A DNA stretch of 64,000 nt from Bubalus kerabau (taxonomy: Eukaryota; Chordata; Mammalia; Artiodactyla; Bovidae): NCBI RefSeq assembly GCF_029407905.1, contig NC_073643.1, positions 39,900,501-39,964,500 on the forward strand. The letters are read 5' to 3'. This document shows, one piece after another, positions 35,158 through 46,377 of this stretch. Both the position numbers and the translations under genes were made by a program. Below the pieces are notes generated by a model. It saw nothing but the letters and a program-made list of their open reading frames with translations, made no database searches and was not told the origin of the DNA. The first letter of the stretch is position 1, and the number at the start of each line of letters is the position of its first letter.

Positions 35158-35265
35158 GTTTGCTTTCCTAAGTTGTGGCAAATTTATTTTGAATCTTTGT
35201 ATCCTCTGCCCAGTGCAGTCTCTGGCATAGAAATGTGACTCAATCAATACTTGATGAATTGGGTT

Positions 35266-35960
35266 GAACATAAGAAATAAGTTGGTCAAAAGGACTCAGT
35301 AACTTTGAGAATCAGGGTCCACTGCATGTGGTTATATACTGCAATCTTTGGTTGACTCTTACCCCCTTGTGTTGTGCAGCAAACCACCATTATATGGTAG
35401 CTCTGGTCAAGATGAAGCTTGGTCTCTTAATAGTCAAGTGTCAGTGACGACAAGTGACAGAAACCACTCTGGTTTCTTGGCTGGTTTTTACCAAGAATGG
35501 GAACTTATTCTGAGAATAAAGAAATGACTTGGGAAATATAACCAGGATTTATGAAACTGGCCTGGAACCAAAAATTTTAAACCTTTCATGACTTTCTCTT
35601 TATTTCTCATGGCTATTTTCCTTTGTATGCTAGTATTATTTGTATTTTAGATGCAGATGGATTTTATTTGTTCCTTGTTACATACAAATTTACAGCCACC
35701 CCATAGTCCCCAAGTTTAGATATTACTGGTTCAGCCACTCACAAGGACAGAGATAGGATATACAAAATTTCCAAGGAAGATAATCTGATTGGCCCACCTT
35801 GGGTTAATGTCAATCAATTGACTAACCAGCTGTATCTTCAGATAAGGCTATACAATTCAAAAATGACTGCTAGTGGCTTATTTCTGTGGATATGTGCATC
35901 GCAGTGTCCCCTGAAAGATGGAATCATACCCAAAGAAATGGTGTTCATTATAGTATAATT
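35266..35960. other. Unassigned stretch
   Basis: No repeat or gene recognised. Confidence 0.4.
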
Positions 35961-35962
35961 AC

Positions 35963-36080
35963 GGAGAAGGCAATGGCAACCCACTCCGGTACTCTTGCCT
36001 GGAAAATCCCATGGATGGAGGAGCCTGGCAAATTACAGTCCACGGGGTTGCAAAGAGTCAGACATGACTGAGTGACTAAC
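35963..36080 (+). mobile_element. Bov-A monomer
   Basis: A single unit: 'ggagaaggcaatggcaaccc', 'ctcttgcctggaaaatccca', 'agagtcagacatgactgagt', 'gactaac'. No tRNA head and no second unit. Followed by a T-run at 36096-36109. Confidence 0.88.
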
Positions 36081-36302
36081 AATTTCAGTGTTTTTATTTT
36101 TTTTTTTTCCATGAATCTTTTGGTGAGCTGAATTAAAATGGACTGGACCAAGCCATTTTTATTCAAGACACAGGGTCTGATTAGAACAGTATTGAAAGTA
36201 GTGTGTAAACAGAATATCATGAATTTTGAGTATGAAACAGTTACCTTATAAATTTTGATTTAGAGGCTTCTTAATGAATTGGACCTTACTTTATTAGGAG
36301 TG

Positions 36303-36538
36303 TAATTGTGATTTTGAATTCAGGCACACTGCAGTTTAGATTGACTTTACCATGTACTAGCTTTGTCTCTAGGCAAATTATTTAACACATCCAAGCCTCA
36401 TTTTAATCATCTATAAAATGGAGATGATAATAATATCTATCTTGTAGGATACTTGTGAGGATGGAATGGCAAAATGTGTATATTGTGTCCCTGGCCAGTG
36501 CTTAGCGTATAATGAACATTCAACAATTAGCTATTAAT
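36303..36538 (+). repeat. MIR SINE, near full length
   Basis: 'ttgaattcaggcacactgca', 'accatgtactagctttgtc', 'aggcaaattatttaacacat', 'ccaagcctcattttaatcat', 'ctataaaatggagatgataa' and 'gtgaggatggaatggcaaaa' give the full MIR order. Confidence 0.82.
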
Positions 36539-37340
36539 GTTTTTATACACTAACTTCAAACATTGGCTAGCTAAGAAGCTTTGCCAAGACTCTAGGTACC
36601 CAAATGAGGGGGTTAATACTTCTGGGTTACATCATAATCCCAAAGCATCCATGATGGCTTGAATACAATAACTCTTCAAACCTAACTAATTTGCCAATAG
36701 GGAGCTTAAGAAAGATAACACTTAATGAGAAAACGTACAACCAATCTGCATGTGTTCATACTAGGGCCTGCCCAGTTCCCAGGGGAGAAAAAGTCCAAGT
36801 CAATATTAAAGTGTTTTCGAAGCTAAAAGCCTTGCAGAGTAAAAGCTAATGGCAGAATAACCAATTTTCTCTTTCAGTATGCTCCAAGCATCTACCTCCT
36901 TGTCTAATCTCCTCTAAATCACCTTGACTAAAACCTTGCTGTTGTTTAAGGCAGGAAATAAATACCATCCCTTGTAATTAGAAACTCTGGCATTCCAGAA
37001 ATCTTGACCAAGCTCTCTTGGCTTATTTGTTAACATCTATCAAATAAAAGGTACTCAGTACATTCTTCAGTCTTTTCAATTATGTCTCTAAAATAGATGC
37101 TCCAGTTGCCAATAGGGATGTCTAAAACCAGAAAGCTGCAGTCTGAATGATTTTCTTAATAAAGAATAAGGAGGCAGAGAGAGAACTCACCTAACTGAAA
37201 GAAAACCCAGTGACAGCTGGCTGTATAATATTCTATAAGCAAGTTCTATTGAAAGATCCAAAGTAATTTGGATTGGGTCAATTTACTGAAGGTAAATAAA
37301 ATATGAACCAGTGAACTGCAACATAAATTGAAACATTTCT
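36539..37340. other. Repeat-free block, candidate conserved noncoding element
   Basis: About 800 bp with no recognisable repeat and no credible reading frame, in a window where most stretches of this length contain repeats. Words such as CCTAACTAATTTG, CTTGTAATTAGAAAC and GTTAACA occur. Its conservation is untested. Confidence 0.3.
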
Positions 37341-37349
37341 AGTTCATCC

Positions 37350-37510
37350 ACCCCATGCACATTCATTCATTTGTGTTTTGTCTGTTTCCTCCATAAGCCC
37401 TCAAGCTCCCTGGGGCAGAACCACAGTGTATCATTTTACTATTGTGAACCCCCTACCTAGTACAATGCCTGGCATATAATAGGCACTCAAGAATGTGTTG
37501 GTAAAATATG
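37350..37510 (+). repeat. L2 LINE 3' end
   Basis: 'cctcaagctccctggggcag', 'ctacctagtacaatgcctgg' and 'catataataggcactcaaga' are L2 3'-terminal sequence in sense orientation. Confidence 0.72.
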
Positions 37511-37534
37511 GATTATTTTGTGTTAATGGGAATA

Positions 37535-37935
37535 TAAGTTTCTGTCATAGGTTGTGTTCTCTAGAAATAGGTGTTGAGTCAGAATTTGGGGTACAAGATT
37601 TTTATTGGGTAACAACACTACTGCAAGGAAGAGGTCCAGGTTGGGTAGAGAAAGAAGTCAGCTTGTGTTGCAGGTCTCACAAGACTTGCCAACTTGGCAG
37701 GTTTTGCCTTGGCAGGTTTTGGTGCACATTTTGCCTTTCAGAGTGTCTTGATCACCAAGATGGGAGCCCTTTATATCACCAACTTGCTGAATCACTCTCA
37801 GCAGGCTTCCCCAGGAAGGACATGACCTCATGTAGGAAAGATCTCTGCAACTGAGGGAAACCTTGAAAAAGCCAAAATCTAGGGGCTGTCTGCTGATCCT
37901 GTTCTCTCACAGCTAGACAGCAAATCCTTCCTTGA
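37535..37935 (+). repeat. Unnamed old interspersed repeat, copy 2
   Basis: 'gttgtgttctctagaaatag', 'gtgttgagtcagaatttgg', 'tacaagatttttattgggta' and 'aacaacactactgcaaggaa' run parallel to the copy at 26450-26860. No coding potential: the 119-codon frame 37495-37854 overlaps this repeat. Confidence 0.5.
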
Positions 37936-38188
37936 AAGAGTAGCTGGGCGGTGCATCTTCGTGTATGCCACGGCCTCTGTTGCTTTTCTATCTGGGTAAG
38001 AAGTCTCTCTGTTGGCTGAACACATTAATTTATCTCTAGATGAGAAAAGAGAGCAATAATGAATCTCCAGATGTGTAAGAGAGATCCCAAAGTGAATTTG
38101 GAGGTTGACTCAGAGAGAGATGAACTTTACTTTGTGATAAAGTAGGAGACTTTTTTTTTTCCTATTTGCTGGAGGTTAATGAGTAAAG

Positions 38189-38349
38189 GTCGGGAAGATC
38201 CCTTGGGTCAGAAAGATACCCTGGAGAAGGAAATGGCAACCCACTCCAGTACTCTTGCCTGGGAAATCCCATGGACGGAGGATCCTGGCAGGCTACAGTC
38301 CATGGGGTTGCAAAGTCGGATACGACTGAATGACTTCAGTTTCCATTTC
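38189..38349 (+). mobile_element. Bov-tA SINE, 5'-truncated, with internal 18-bp duplication
   Basis: The tRNA head is missing. The element opens with a doubled unit (38188-38205 and 38206-38223, differing at a few bases) that is single in other copies, then continues 'gagaaggaaatggcaaccc' to 'gatacgactgaatgacttc'. An imperfect 11-bp target duplication (AATGAGTAAAG / AATAAGTAAAG) lies at 38178-38188 and 38350-38360. Confidence 0.9.
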
Positions 38350-38360
38350 AATAAGTAAAG

Positions 38361-39097
38361 AATGAATAGAAACAGAAAGTCAAGAAATTAGGCTGAAGAC
38401 TGATGCTTGTTGTTTGAATTAGCAGAAATGTTTAAAGAATTTCAGTCCTGAAAAGGAAATTCAATTTTAAATTATCTGCTGCATCCCTTTCCACCTTCAG
38501 TGACTACTACTCTGTTCTTTTACTAAAAAGTTTGCTTCCTAACTACAAGTATCTGTTTAACCCATTGAAGTACATTCAGATGGCCAAGTTTTACATATTT
38601 TAGCTTAAGAAAACTTGCAATATATTAAAGTTAAGAAAGTATGAGATATAGCCAGAAAACATAGAGAAGATATCCAACCAGCAGAGAGTCAGTCTATGAA
38701 AATGAATCTAATCAGGATAACAGAACTGGAGCTGCCCCAACTGAACCTGGCAATTACCCAGTTTGACAAGGCTCTGTTTTTACTCCCTCCCAGTGTTTGA
38801 GTCCAGGGGACATTGATCAATGTGATAGGCTAACCTGAGCCAACTAATCAAAGGTTCAAACCCAACATAGACTGAATACATGTGAGCACACTTAACTGTG
38901 TCTGCTTTTTGCTGGCTGCCCTTGTAGCGTACATAGTCTGAGTATGTCCTCCATGCCCACTGAAGCCCCAAAAGTGATTTCATGGAAATCAGGGAAAGAG
39001 AACTGAGTTTCATATGTGGGTCACACAGAACAGAGAGAGAAAGACACACATCCAGGGAAGGTTAAACATCCATTGAGAAGAAATTTTGTCATGGGAC
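38361..39097. other. Unassigned stretch
   Basis: No repeat or gene recognised. Confidence 0.4.
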
Positions 39098-39153
39098 CTT
39101 CTTCTTCCCCTTATTCTTCCTCTACCCTTTCTTCTTCTTCTTCCTCTTCTTTA
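39098..39153 (+). repeat. CTT-rich microsatellite
   Basis: Interrupted (CTT)n and (TTC)n units. It creates a serine-rich chance frame on the plus strand. Confidence 0.85.
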
Positions 39154-39171
39154 CCAAAATCTTCAAAAATA

Positions 39172-39310
39172 TCAAACCATAGGTCACAGGCTGTATAAAA
39201 ACAGGCCTGTTCCGACACTGGACTCTGGGGTTGTATTTTGTTGACCCTAAGCTTCCTTGTTTTAAATCACTATGTGGTTTACAGGAAAAGTTTGCTGATT
39301 CCTATGACAA
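39172..39310. repeat. Possible DNA-transposon remnant
   Basis: 'ggctgtataaaaacaggcct' and 'tggtttacaggaaaagtttg' with 'ctgattcctatgac' resemble the two ends of a dispersed hAT-like repeat with the middle lost. Weak. Confidence 0.25.
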
Positions 39311-39929
39311 AAGAGTAACTATAAGATATAAAATAACTGAATATGGTAGGAGAGCTGAGGGAAAATACCTGTCCAAAGACAGACTTGGCCCCCTTCCCAA
39401 GGCTGAGGTTCAGACCTCACTGGAGAAGGTCTAGTTTGCAGCTCACCAGGTGGTAGGAAGTTTCCCTGGTTTGTTGGGCCAGCGCTGGTCCATAGTTGTT
39501 GGGCAAGCAGGAAGCAACTCTGGGGGCAAGGTCGGGTGTAGCTAGTAACGGGTCATGCAAGCTTGCAGAAGGAGTTGGGGAGGTGAGGGCAGAAACTATA
39601 GATGTCAGTGTCCCGTGGCAAGGACCAGGGAAGGTGATGCTAACTAGGGCTGCTAGGTCCTTGAGGAACACACATTCTAGGCTCACCACAGAGGCAGAAC
39701 CTCACCAGGTATCAGCCCATCCATACCGGTGAGTGCCAGTTAGAACCATCAGGAGAGCCTGTTTCCTCCTGAAAGTCTCTCCAGAGCTCTCTACTAAGAA
39801 AGCCTAATTTTGTGCTCACTGTAAAGGAGAAATGCTTAAATTTCATCCATTATCACAAAGTGGGTACTAAAGGGTGAATTGCGAGCTGAGAGGCAGTATA
39901 TGGATAACTGGCACATGTGTAGTTTTTTT
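39311..39929. other. Unassigned stretch
   Basis: No repeat recognised. Frames on both strands at 39417-39732 overlap and show no domain. Relatively G-rich. Confidence 0.4.
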
Positions 39930-40100
39930 ATAATCCTCATCATCCCCCAATAAGGAAGGAATAAAAGTTACTCAGATTTTATAGCTGAAGCTGAGATTCA
40001 GATAAATATTTTTTCCAGAATCACACATGTATAAAGATTCAAATCCAAGGAGAATGATTCCAGAGCCTGTGTTCTCACAGGTACGCTGTGCAACTGCTCC
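39930..40100 (-). repeat. MIR SINE, antisense
   Basis: 'taatcctcatcatcccccaa', 'cagattttatagctgaagct', 'gagattcagataaatat', 'ccagaatcacacatgtataa' and 'gattcaaatccaaggagaa' are in antisense MIR order. Confidence 0.68.
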
Positions 40101-40124
40101 TATATACATTCACGTGAACTGCTT

Positions 40125-40139
40125 TGTGTGTGTGTGTGT
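40125..40139 (+). repeat. Short GT microsatellite
   Basis: (TG)7 or so, ending at 40139. Confidence 0.85.
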
Positions 40140-40140
40140 A

Positions 40141-41239
40141 CAGAATATAAGTATTATTGGTTAGCTCATTGTTGATTGAAGAGTTACCTCTTTTTTTTAA
40201 GGGAGGTGGATATACCCATGAAGCCCTTAAAAATTGTCTCCAAAATGCAGCAAAGTATATGCACCTGGCTAGCCAACTTGGCACTGGCCCCTCTTTCCCA
40301 GTGGCTTCTCCTCTTTCTTCATGTGTTTGATGTTGTCCATGGCTGGCAACACCCCAGGAAATAGTTAGAGACCAGAATAGAGGCTCAGATCACCATTCCT
40401 TTTTTTCTCTTTAACTCTCGAGAAGCTTTTATTGCTCCTTTGGTCAAAAATGTTGAGATGTTGAACCGTTTTGAAAAATTTCACTTTTCTAGAACTTCAA
40501 GGAGAAATGAAAGAATGTCTTAAAATTCCAAGCACAGACACATCAATAGTTTTGTTCAATTTTACTACTGTCAGAAATGTTAAAAGTACTAAAGAACATG
40601 AGATGAGTTTCCTGGAGTTGAGGATCTCTGAGCTTTGGTCTAAAATCTCATTCATCACTCAATTTATCACTTGGTCCTTGGACACTTGTATCCTGGTTTG
40701 CAAAGCTCATGAAATGATCATTTCCACACTTACTGAGTCTCTCTCCCTCATGAATCTTGCTCAAGATATCAATAGAAGCTGAAAGCTGCCCTTGGGAAAT
40801 AGTTTTTATGGGGCATAAAATGAATGTCAAGGTCCCTCAATTCTCATGGCCACTTTTTGCTTTGACATATCTATTAAAATGGACATTTGTAGGCACAGGG
40901 CTTCTTTTCCTATATTTTCTGGGACTGAGTTCTCTTACTTCTACCTTAATAAAATTGATTTGTTTTTATATAAAAGTGTCTGTATAAAAACTTAGTTTTA
41001 ATCAGCTTTAAAACTTTGGTGACAATGTCTTTATAAATGCAGCACATATATTACCAAAAACCTAAACAGTATAGAAAACTATAAAAAAAAAAAATCCATC
41101 CACATTTTCACTACTTAGAGTCAGCCAATCACAGTTAACGTTTTGGGATGTTTCCTTTCAGGCTTTTTCTTTCTAGGTGTGGAAGTTTAGAATGGCTATG
41201 ATAAAGGTCTCAGTAAAATTTTAGTTTCTGCTTTTCTAC
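40141..41239. other. Unassigned stretch
   Basis: No gene recognised. Bases 41035-41170 ('gtatagaaaactataaaa', 'acagttaacgttttgggat', 'caggctttttctttctagg') resemble an old L1 or other LINE 3' UTR in antisense, but not firmly. Confidence 0.35.
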
Positions 41240-41278
41240 AAAGGAATTTTACCTCCTCTGAAACTTTATATGGAATAT

Positions 41279-41326
41279 AACATACATATTTCATACATAC
41301 ATACAAACATACATAGATACATACAA
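41279..41326 (+). repeat. CATA-type simple repeat
   Basis: Imperfect (CATA)n with CAAA and GATA variants, directly left of a BovB end. Confidence 0.85.
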
Positions 41327-41572
41327 ACTCCAATACTTTGGCTACGTGATGTGAAGAACCAACTCATTGGAAAAGACTCTGATGCTGGGAAAATTGAAGG
41401 TGGAGGAGAAGGGGATGACAGAGGATGAGATGGTTGTATGGCATCACCGATGCGATGGACATGAGTTTGAGTAGGCCCCAGAAGTTGGTGATGGGCAGGG
41501 AAGCCTGTCATGCTGCAATCCATGGGGTTGCAAAGAGTCAGACTTGATTGAGCGACTGAACTGAATTGAACA
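41327..41572 (+). mobile_element. BovB LINE 3' end, 5'-truncated
   Basis: 'ctccaatactttggctacg', 'gaaaagactctgatgctgg', 'gaagttggtgatgggcaggg' and 'agagtcagacttgattgagc', ending in ACTGAACTGAATTGAAC pentamers. About 245 bp. No clear target duplication: the left flank is simple repeat. Confidence 0.92.
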
Positions 41573-42067
41573 TATGTACAGAAAAATGCTCGGTTCATAC
41601 ATGTACAAGCTGATGCATTTCCACAAACTCAACTTGCCCATGTGACCAGCATCCAGGCCGAGAAACAGAAGGTCATTCCTATGCTCCCATTCCCAGCCCA
41701 GTCGCATCCCCTGCAGTTGGTACCCTGCTCCAGGAGCAGGCAGGATCCTGATTTCCATCTCCATTGATGAGTTTGGCCTATTTTACAATTTTATGTAAAT
41801 GGAACCATGCAGTATGTACTTTATCATGTTTGGCATTTTTTGCTCAGCAATTTACGTGTGAGACTTAGTCAGGATATGTAATAGCTCTTAGTTCATTTGC
41901 ATTACTGTATATAAAGAATTTTTAAAAGATATATGGGTGGGAAGAGTGAAGTTGTTTATCCTAGTTCAGGAAACTGATCTCTGCCATCTTCCAGTGATGC
42001 TCTGTTACTCAGAATTATTTCTTTGAGGTGATCCAGAGTGATATTTATTTGCGTGGAGGGCTAAACA

Positions 42068-42280
42068 AAGTATAGCTTGTCAGCCTCTCAGTTGTGCCTG
42101 ACTCTTTGCAACCCCGTGGACTGTAGCCTACAAATCTCCTTTGTCCATGGGATTCTCCAGGTAAGAACACTGGAGTGGGTTGCTATTTCCTTCTCCAGGA
42201 GATCTTCCCAACCCAGCAACCGAATCCAGTCTCCTGCATTGCAGGCAGATTCTTTACTGTCTGAGCCACGATGGAAGCCC
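42068..42280 (-). mobile_element. Bov-tA SINE with 7-bp target-site duplication
   Basis: Antisense Bov-tA from 'agcctctcagttgtgcctga' to 'tctgagccacgatggaagcc'. CTAAACA occurs at 42061-42067 and 42281-42287, which I take as a short target duplication. Confidence 0.92.
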
Positions 42281-42287
42281 CTAAACA

Positions 42288-44139
42288 TGGAAGGTAACTT
42301 TCATGATCATCTCCAAAGACTATGTATTATGTGTATTCCCAAGACTCTAAGAGTCCCTATGTCAGAGATACTTTTCTTTCTTAGAAAGATGTGTAAATAG
42401 CAGAATGCATAGAACATTGGGATTAGGTAGAGAAAATTAATGAATTCTGAAGAACTTCCTTTATTCTAGATGCTTCTAGGGTGTGATCACAGCTCAGATT
42501 TGTCTGTTGATGAGACGGTTTGTTTAATGATGGGTTACAGCGGCAGTGCTGCTTAGGCTGTGACTCTTGGCTGACGACATCAGCTTCAACAGGAGCCCAG
42601 TCTCTAGAGGCTAGATCATAATTAAAACCACAGTGTTTCGTAAAATGCTCCTAAACCTTTGTGCTATAATGCCCTTCATGTTTCAGCTAATTTTAGGGGG
42701 GGAGGGGGTTGCGTGTGTTCTTTGTAACAGAAAATAAACCTTGACTACAAGAAAGTACAATTTCAATTTTGTCCCCAGAACAAGACCCACTGCTGCTACT
42801 TCCTGAACGAGCACCTGCCAATGGGGAGGTCTTACCTGGTGCATTGCTCCTGATTCTCTGATCCTCTTGTATCAGCATCTTGAAAATAGAGCATCTCTGT
42901 TCAGTTGCAATAATAATCACAGCAGGGGGAATATTTACATGTTCAACAGAACTGCCTGGAAGAAGGAAGATGAAGATAAGACTGTGGTTCACAGAGAAAG
43001 GGTCCATAATTCTCTTACAATAGTTACAGACATTTATCCTCTGGAGTCTAATCATATCAAATTGGCAGATAAGCCTGATCATTAGGTTATTTTGAGTGAC
43101 TTTCTTTTGCTAGTACCAGGGCCAATGGGAATCCTTTTCTTAGAGTTGCAGATGATTTAGAGACATAACAAATACTTACAACAAATCTGTCTCCTATATC
43201 TGATTTACCTCTGCCCTAACCTGATTGACAGCTGACACAACAGCACTTCGGCTCCTACTTGGACATGATTATGCAGAGGTGAAGTTGGGTTCTAGCCAAC
43301 TTCACAGGTAGGTGTTGATGACACCTATAAACTAGTCATTGAATGGAAAATGAAAAGAAGCTCTTCTCCCAACCCTACCATCTGTGGTCTCCTTGAGAGG
43401 AAGGATCCAGACTCTATATTTAGAGTCCAGTAGCGTGCCTGGATTATTCAAGGAGACTCTCCATGGAGCTGATGACATATGATGTGGTTATCTTTCTCTT
43501 TGCCTTACAGGGAGTATGAATAAAATTAACAAAATACGGCTATTAAACTGTCTGGGGCTCCAGCAAAGAAATTAAATTAGACATAAAAAAAGGAATGAAA
43601 TGTGTAATATTTGCAGAATACTTCTAAAAAACTCTTTTGTTCAGAAAATATGCTTACTTGTTGTTCAATGTTTCCATTAAGATTGGTTATCTGAGTGGAA
43701 TTTCACCAAAACCATTAATGCCTAAAATTTCTTGTCTTGATTAAGTAATTTTTAAAATGGGGGTCAGAGGTGGGGCAGTCTGCTATTCATCTGGTGTCCA
43801 AATCCACCAGATTGTCCAAATGACTTACAACTTAGGAAGGACTCGTGGAAAGAAGGGGCATCCAAGATGACTTGGGCATTCAAAACAATCGCACCTTCAT
43901 CACAGGGTAGGCAACAGTGGCTGTAATATCATAGTGATGATTTTCATACAAAAGACAACTTGGAGACAGAAAAAAATGCAATGAAGAAAAGTTTAAAAAT
44001 ACTTGATTAATGTCTAACTTGTTTATTTTTACATGTCTGGTAATTGTGTTTGAAAGAATCAAAGTAAGGCTCATCCTGGAGTTCAGTCTTATTAAGTTCT
44101 AATACATTTCTTCAATTTCTCATTCACTTGTTCTACCAG
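42288..44139. other. Long unassigned stretch with a candidate conserved block
   Basis: No gene recognised across 1.85 kb. Bases 42470-42690 are repeat-free, with a G-run (GGGGGGGAGGGGG, about 42696-42709) at the right edge and AT-rich words such as TCATAATTAAAAC. Frames at 42693-43082 (minus) and 42867-43085 (plus) overlap each other and have no known domain. Confidence 0.35.
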
Positions 44140-44300
44140 TTCTTTAGAAAGTATCTACTTCAACATCCTCATTACATAGGTTTAAAAAAAAAGCCGAGGC
44201 CAAGGAAGGTCAACCAGCAGCATCCAAGCTAGCAAATGTCAGAGATAGAATCCTAACCCTGTCTTCTGTATTCTTAGGCAGTGGTGCCTTTTCCTTGCAT
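44140..44300 (-). repeat. MIR SINE, antisense
   Basis: 'catcctcattacataggttt', 'gccgaggccaaggaaggtca', 'caagctagcaaatgtcagag' and 'agaatcctaaccctgtct' follow antisense MIR order. Confidence 0.65.
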
Positions 44301-45109
44301 CACAGTTCTACTACAGGCTGACCCTTGCTCTGTCCAATATATGATTTAAAAATCCTGCAAATGCAATTTTTCAAGTGATTGAAAAGCTCATTAAGAGGTA
44401 GGATATTATACATTGAGTGCCTTTTCCACCACATCTGAGTCATTCTATAGATGTAGGTTAAGTCCTGGAACAGTAAGTTTCCTAACTTCCAATACAGAAA
44501 CAGGCCATGTCCCAGGAAGAAAAGCTGGAGGTGGCCTAAGAGCCTTGATCAGCATCCATCAAACTGCAGCTACACTAAAGAAACCATTTCATACCAAGAA
44601 AGGAACTGTTTTAAACTTTCTAGAAAGTTAAGAATTATATATTTTTGAATTTTTCACCTCAGAAAAAGAGTTTCTTATCTTAAATGTGTAATTTACACTT
44701 GTTTCATGCATATTATGGTTTTCATTCTGGTTTATCAGTATCCTTTGGGAATTTTCCACTGCCTTTGACCCTGGTCATTCTAGTGTGAAATCAATCATGG
44801 GGTCCAGAGTCCTGACTACAACTTAGGTGGAAGTCCCAATAACTGATGACAAATCAAGTCTGTCCCTCAAATAATTTGAACTGTGGGCAACCACATATAA
44901 TGAGGTGGCTAAGACTGAAGGACCCAATGGAAGAATCCTGGAGAGACTACTATTGAGTTCCTGCCCCCAAGCCCACTGAAGATACTTGATCCTGTCTCTC
45001 CCAAAGCCGGGATCTTCACCTCTTCCTTCAGCTCATTAGTTGTCCAGTAACTCTCTTACTTGTCTGACTATTTATGTGTCTGTTGCTTAAGTCAGTACAT
45101 TGGATTGCT
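44301..45109. other. Unassigned stretch
   Basis: No repeat or gene recognised. Confidence 0.4.
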
Positions 45110-45285
45110 GTTGCTTGCACTCAAGGGACTTCAGTCTTGCTCAACTACTGAATAGGGATATGATCCTGAGCAATTCCCTTCCCCTCTCTGGGCCTCAATA
45201 TCCCCATCTATATAATGGGCATTATAAATTGCATTGGATAGTCTGTATACATGAACAGATAAGGGAGTATGCAAGAGATGATGGA
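45110..45285 (+). repeat. MIR SINE
   Basis: 'tgatcctgagcaattccctt', 'cccctctctgggcctcaata', 'tccccatctatataatggg' and 'cattataaattgcattgg' follow the MIR middle and 3' part. Confidence 0.65.
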
Positions 45286-45891
45286 AATTTTTTTTTTTAA
45301 AGATCCACCCCTATTTTAAGCTTTAAGCTAAATTCAGAGGGCTACAATGATAAATGAGACACACATGAGTATTAAGACTCCACTCTATCATTCTGGGCAT
45401 CTAACTTTTCATGTCACTACCACAATAGAGCCAGTATTTCCAAATTTCAGTTATTGAAGTAAGGGATTTTATTGTATAGAAATGATAAAGAACCACAAAA
45501 GGGCTCACAGAGTGAAATATCTTGATTGTAGATATTTGCCACAAGTAGTCTCTTGGTCTCTTGCCTCTTCCTGGCACCACTGATGGAAGGATAGGCACAC
45601 TGTTGCTGACTTGATGCTCTGGAGCCAATGACTTTCTTACCCTAGAGCAACTCCTGTCATGCCTCTCACAGCCTTGAACCTTCAATGATCAGTATTTGGC
45701 TCAACCAGGGCAGCTGCTAGTGAGTTGGCACTATTTCATCCTAGCATTTACATTCATGATATCTTGCAGGTGTTGAGGCTCTTATACATGGCTTGTACTC
45801 AATCTGAACTTAAGAAACAAAAAACAGTAGGAAGTGCCCTCTTGTCACTTGCCTCCAAATTGGTCATTTTTATTTTTGTTTAGCAAGCCCT
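45286..45891. other. Unassigned stretch
   Basis: A T-run at 45290-45298, otherwise no repeat or gene recognised. Confidence 0.4.
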
Positions 45892-45902
45892 AAGTGACAT
45901 CC

Positions 45903-46182
45903 GCCAGAGAAGGCAATGGCAACCCACTCCAGTACTCTTGCCTGGAAAATCCCATGAACGGAGGGGCCTGGTAGGCTGCAGTCCATGGGGTCGCTAGGAG
46001 TTGGACACGACTGAGCAACTTCACTTTCACTTTTCACTTTGATGCATTGGAGAAGGAAATGGCAGCCCACTCCAGTGTTCTTGCCTGGAGAATCCCAGGG
46101 ACAGAGAGCCTGGTGGGCTGCCATCTATGGGGTCGCACAGAGTCAGATATGACTGAAGCGACTTAGCAGCAGCAGCAGCAGC
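45903..46182 (+). mobile_element. Bov-A2 SINE with 11-bp target-site duplication
   Basis: A complete dimer with 'gagaaggcaatggcaaccc', linker 'cttttcactttgatgcattg', second unit and terminal (AGC)n at 46165-46182. AAGTGACATCC flanks it at 45892-45902 and 46183-46193. Confidence 0.97.
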
Positions 46183-46377
46183 AAGTGACATCCACCCTGT
46201 ATATATGGGTGGAAGTAACAAGATAGATAGAGGCTCCTTTAAAAATGTGGTTTATGGCACACAATCACCCCACCTCACTTTTAGACCTTCACACATCTTT
46301 AGACTCAAGAGGGAGAATCTATACGCTAAAGCTTTCAATTCTGAGTTAATAGGATAAGTCAAAACATATGAAACACC

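Larger units (their letters stand above)
34285..35265 (+). mobile_element. L2 LINE 3' region holding a MER5 and a Bov-A2
   Basis: L2 landmarks appear in three pieces: 'gctggtctcttccttaagtc' (34310), 'cttgtgatttggcccctgct' (34605) to 'cacttgctgttcccacaacc' (34730), and the 3' end 'cagtctctggcatagaaatg', 'actcaatcaatacttgatga' (35216-35258). The gaps are filled by a MER5 (34405-34576) and a Bov-A2 (34879-35157). Confidence 0.7.
41240..41930 (-). mobile_element. Old L1 3' UTR, antisense, split by BovB
   Basis: Right of the BovB: 'cccatgtgaccagcatccag', 'gatgagtttggcctatttta', 'tgtaaatggaaccatgcagt' and 'agtatgtactttatcatg', then 'gtttggcattttttgctcag'. These are antisense L1M 3'-UTR landmarks. 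The left part, 41240-41326, is less certain. Confidence 0.6.
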
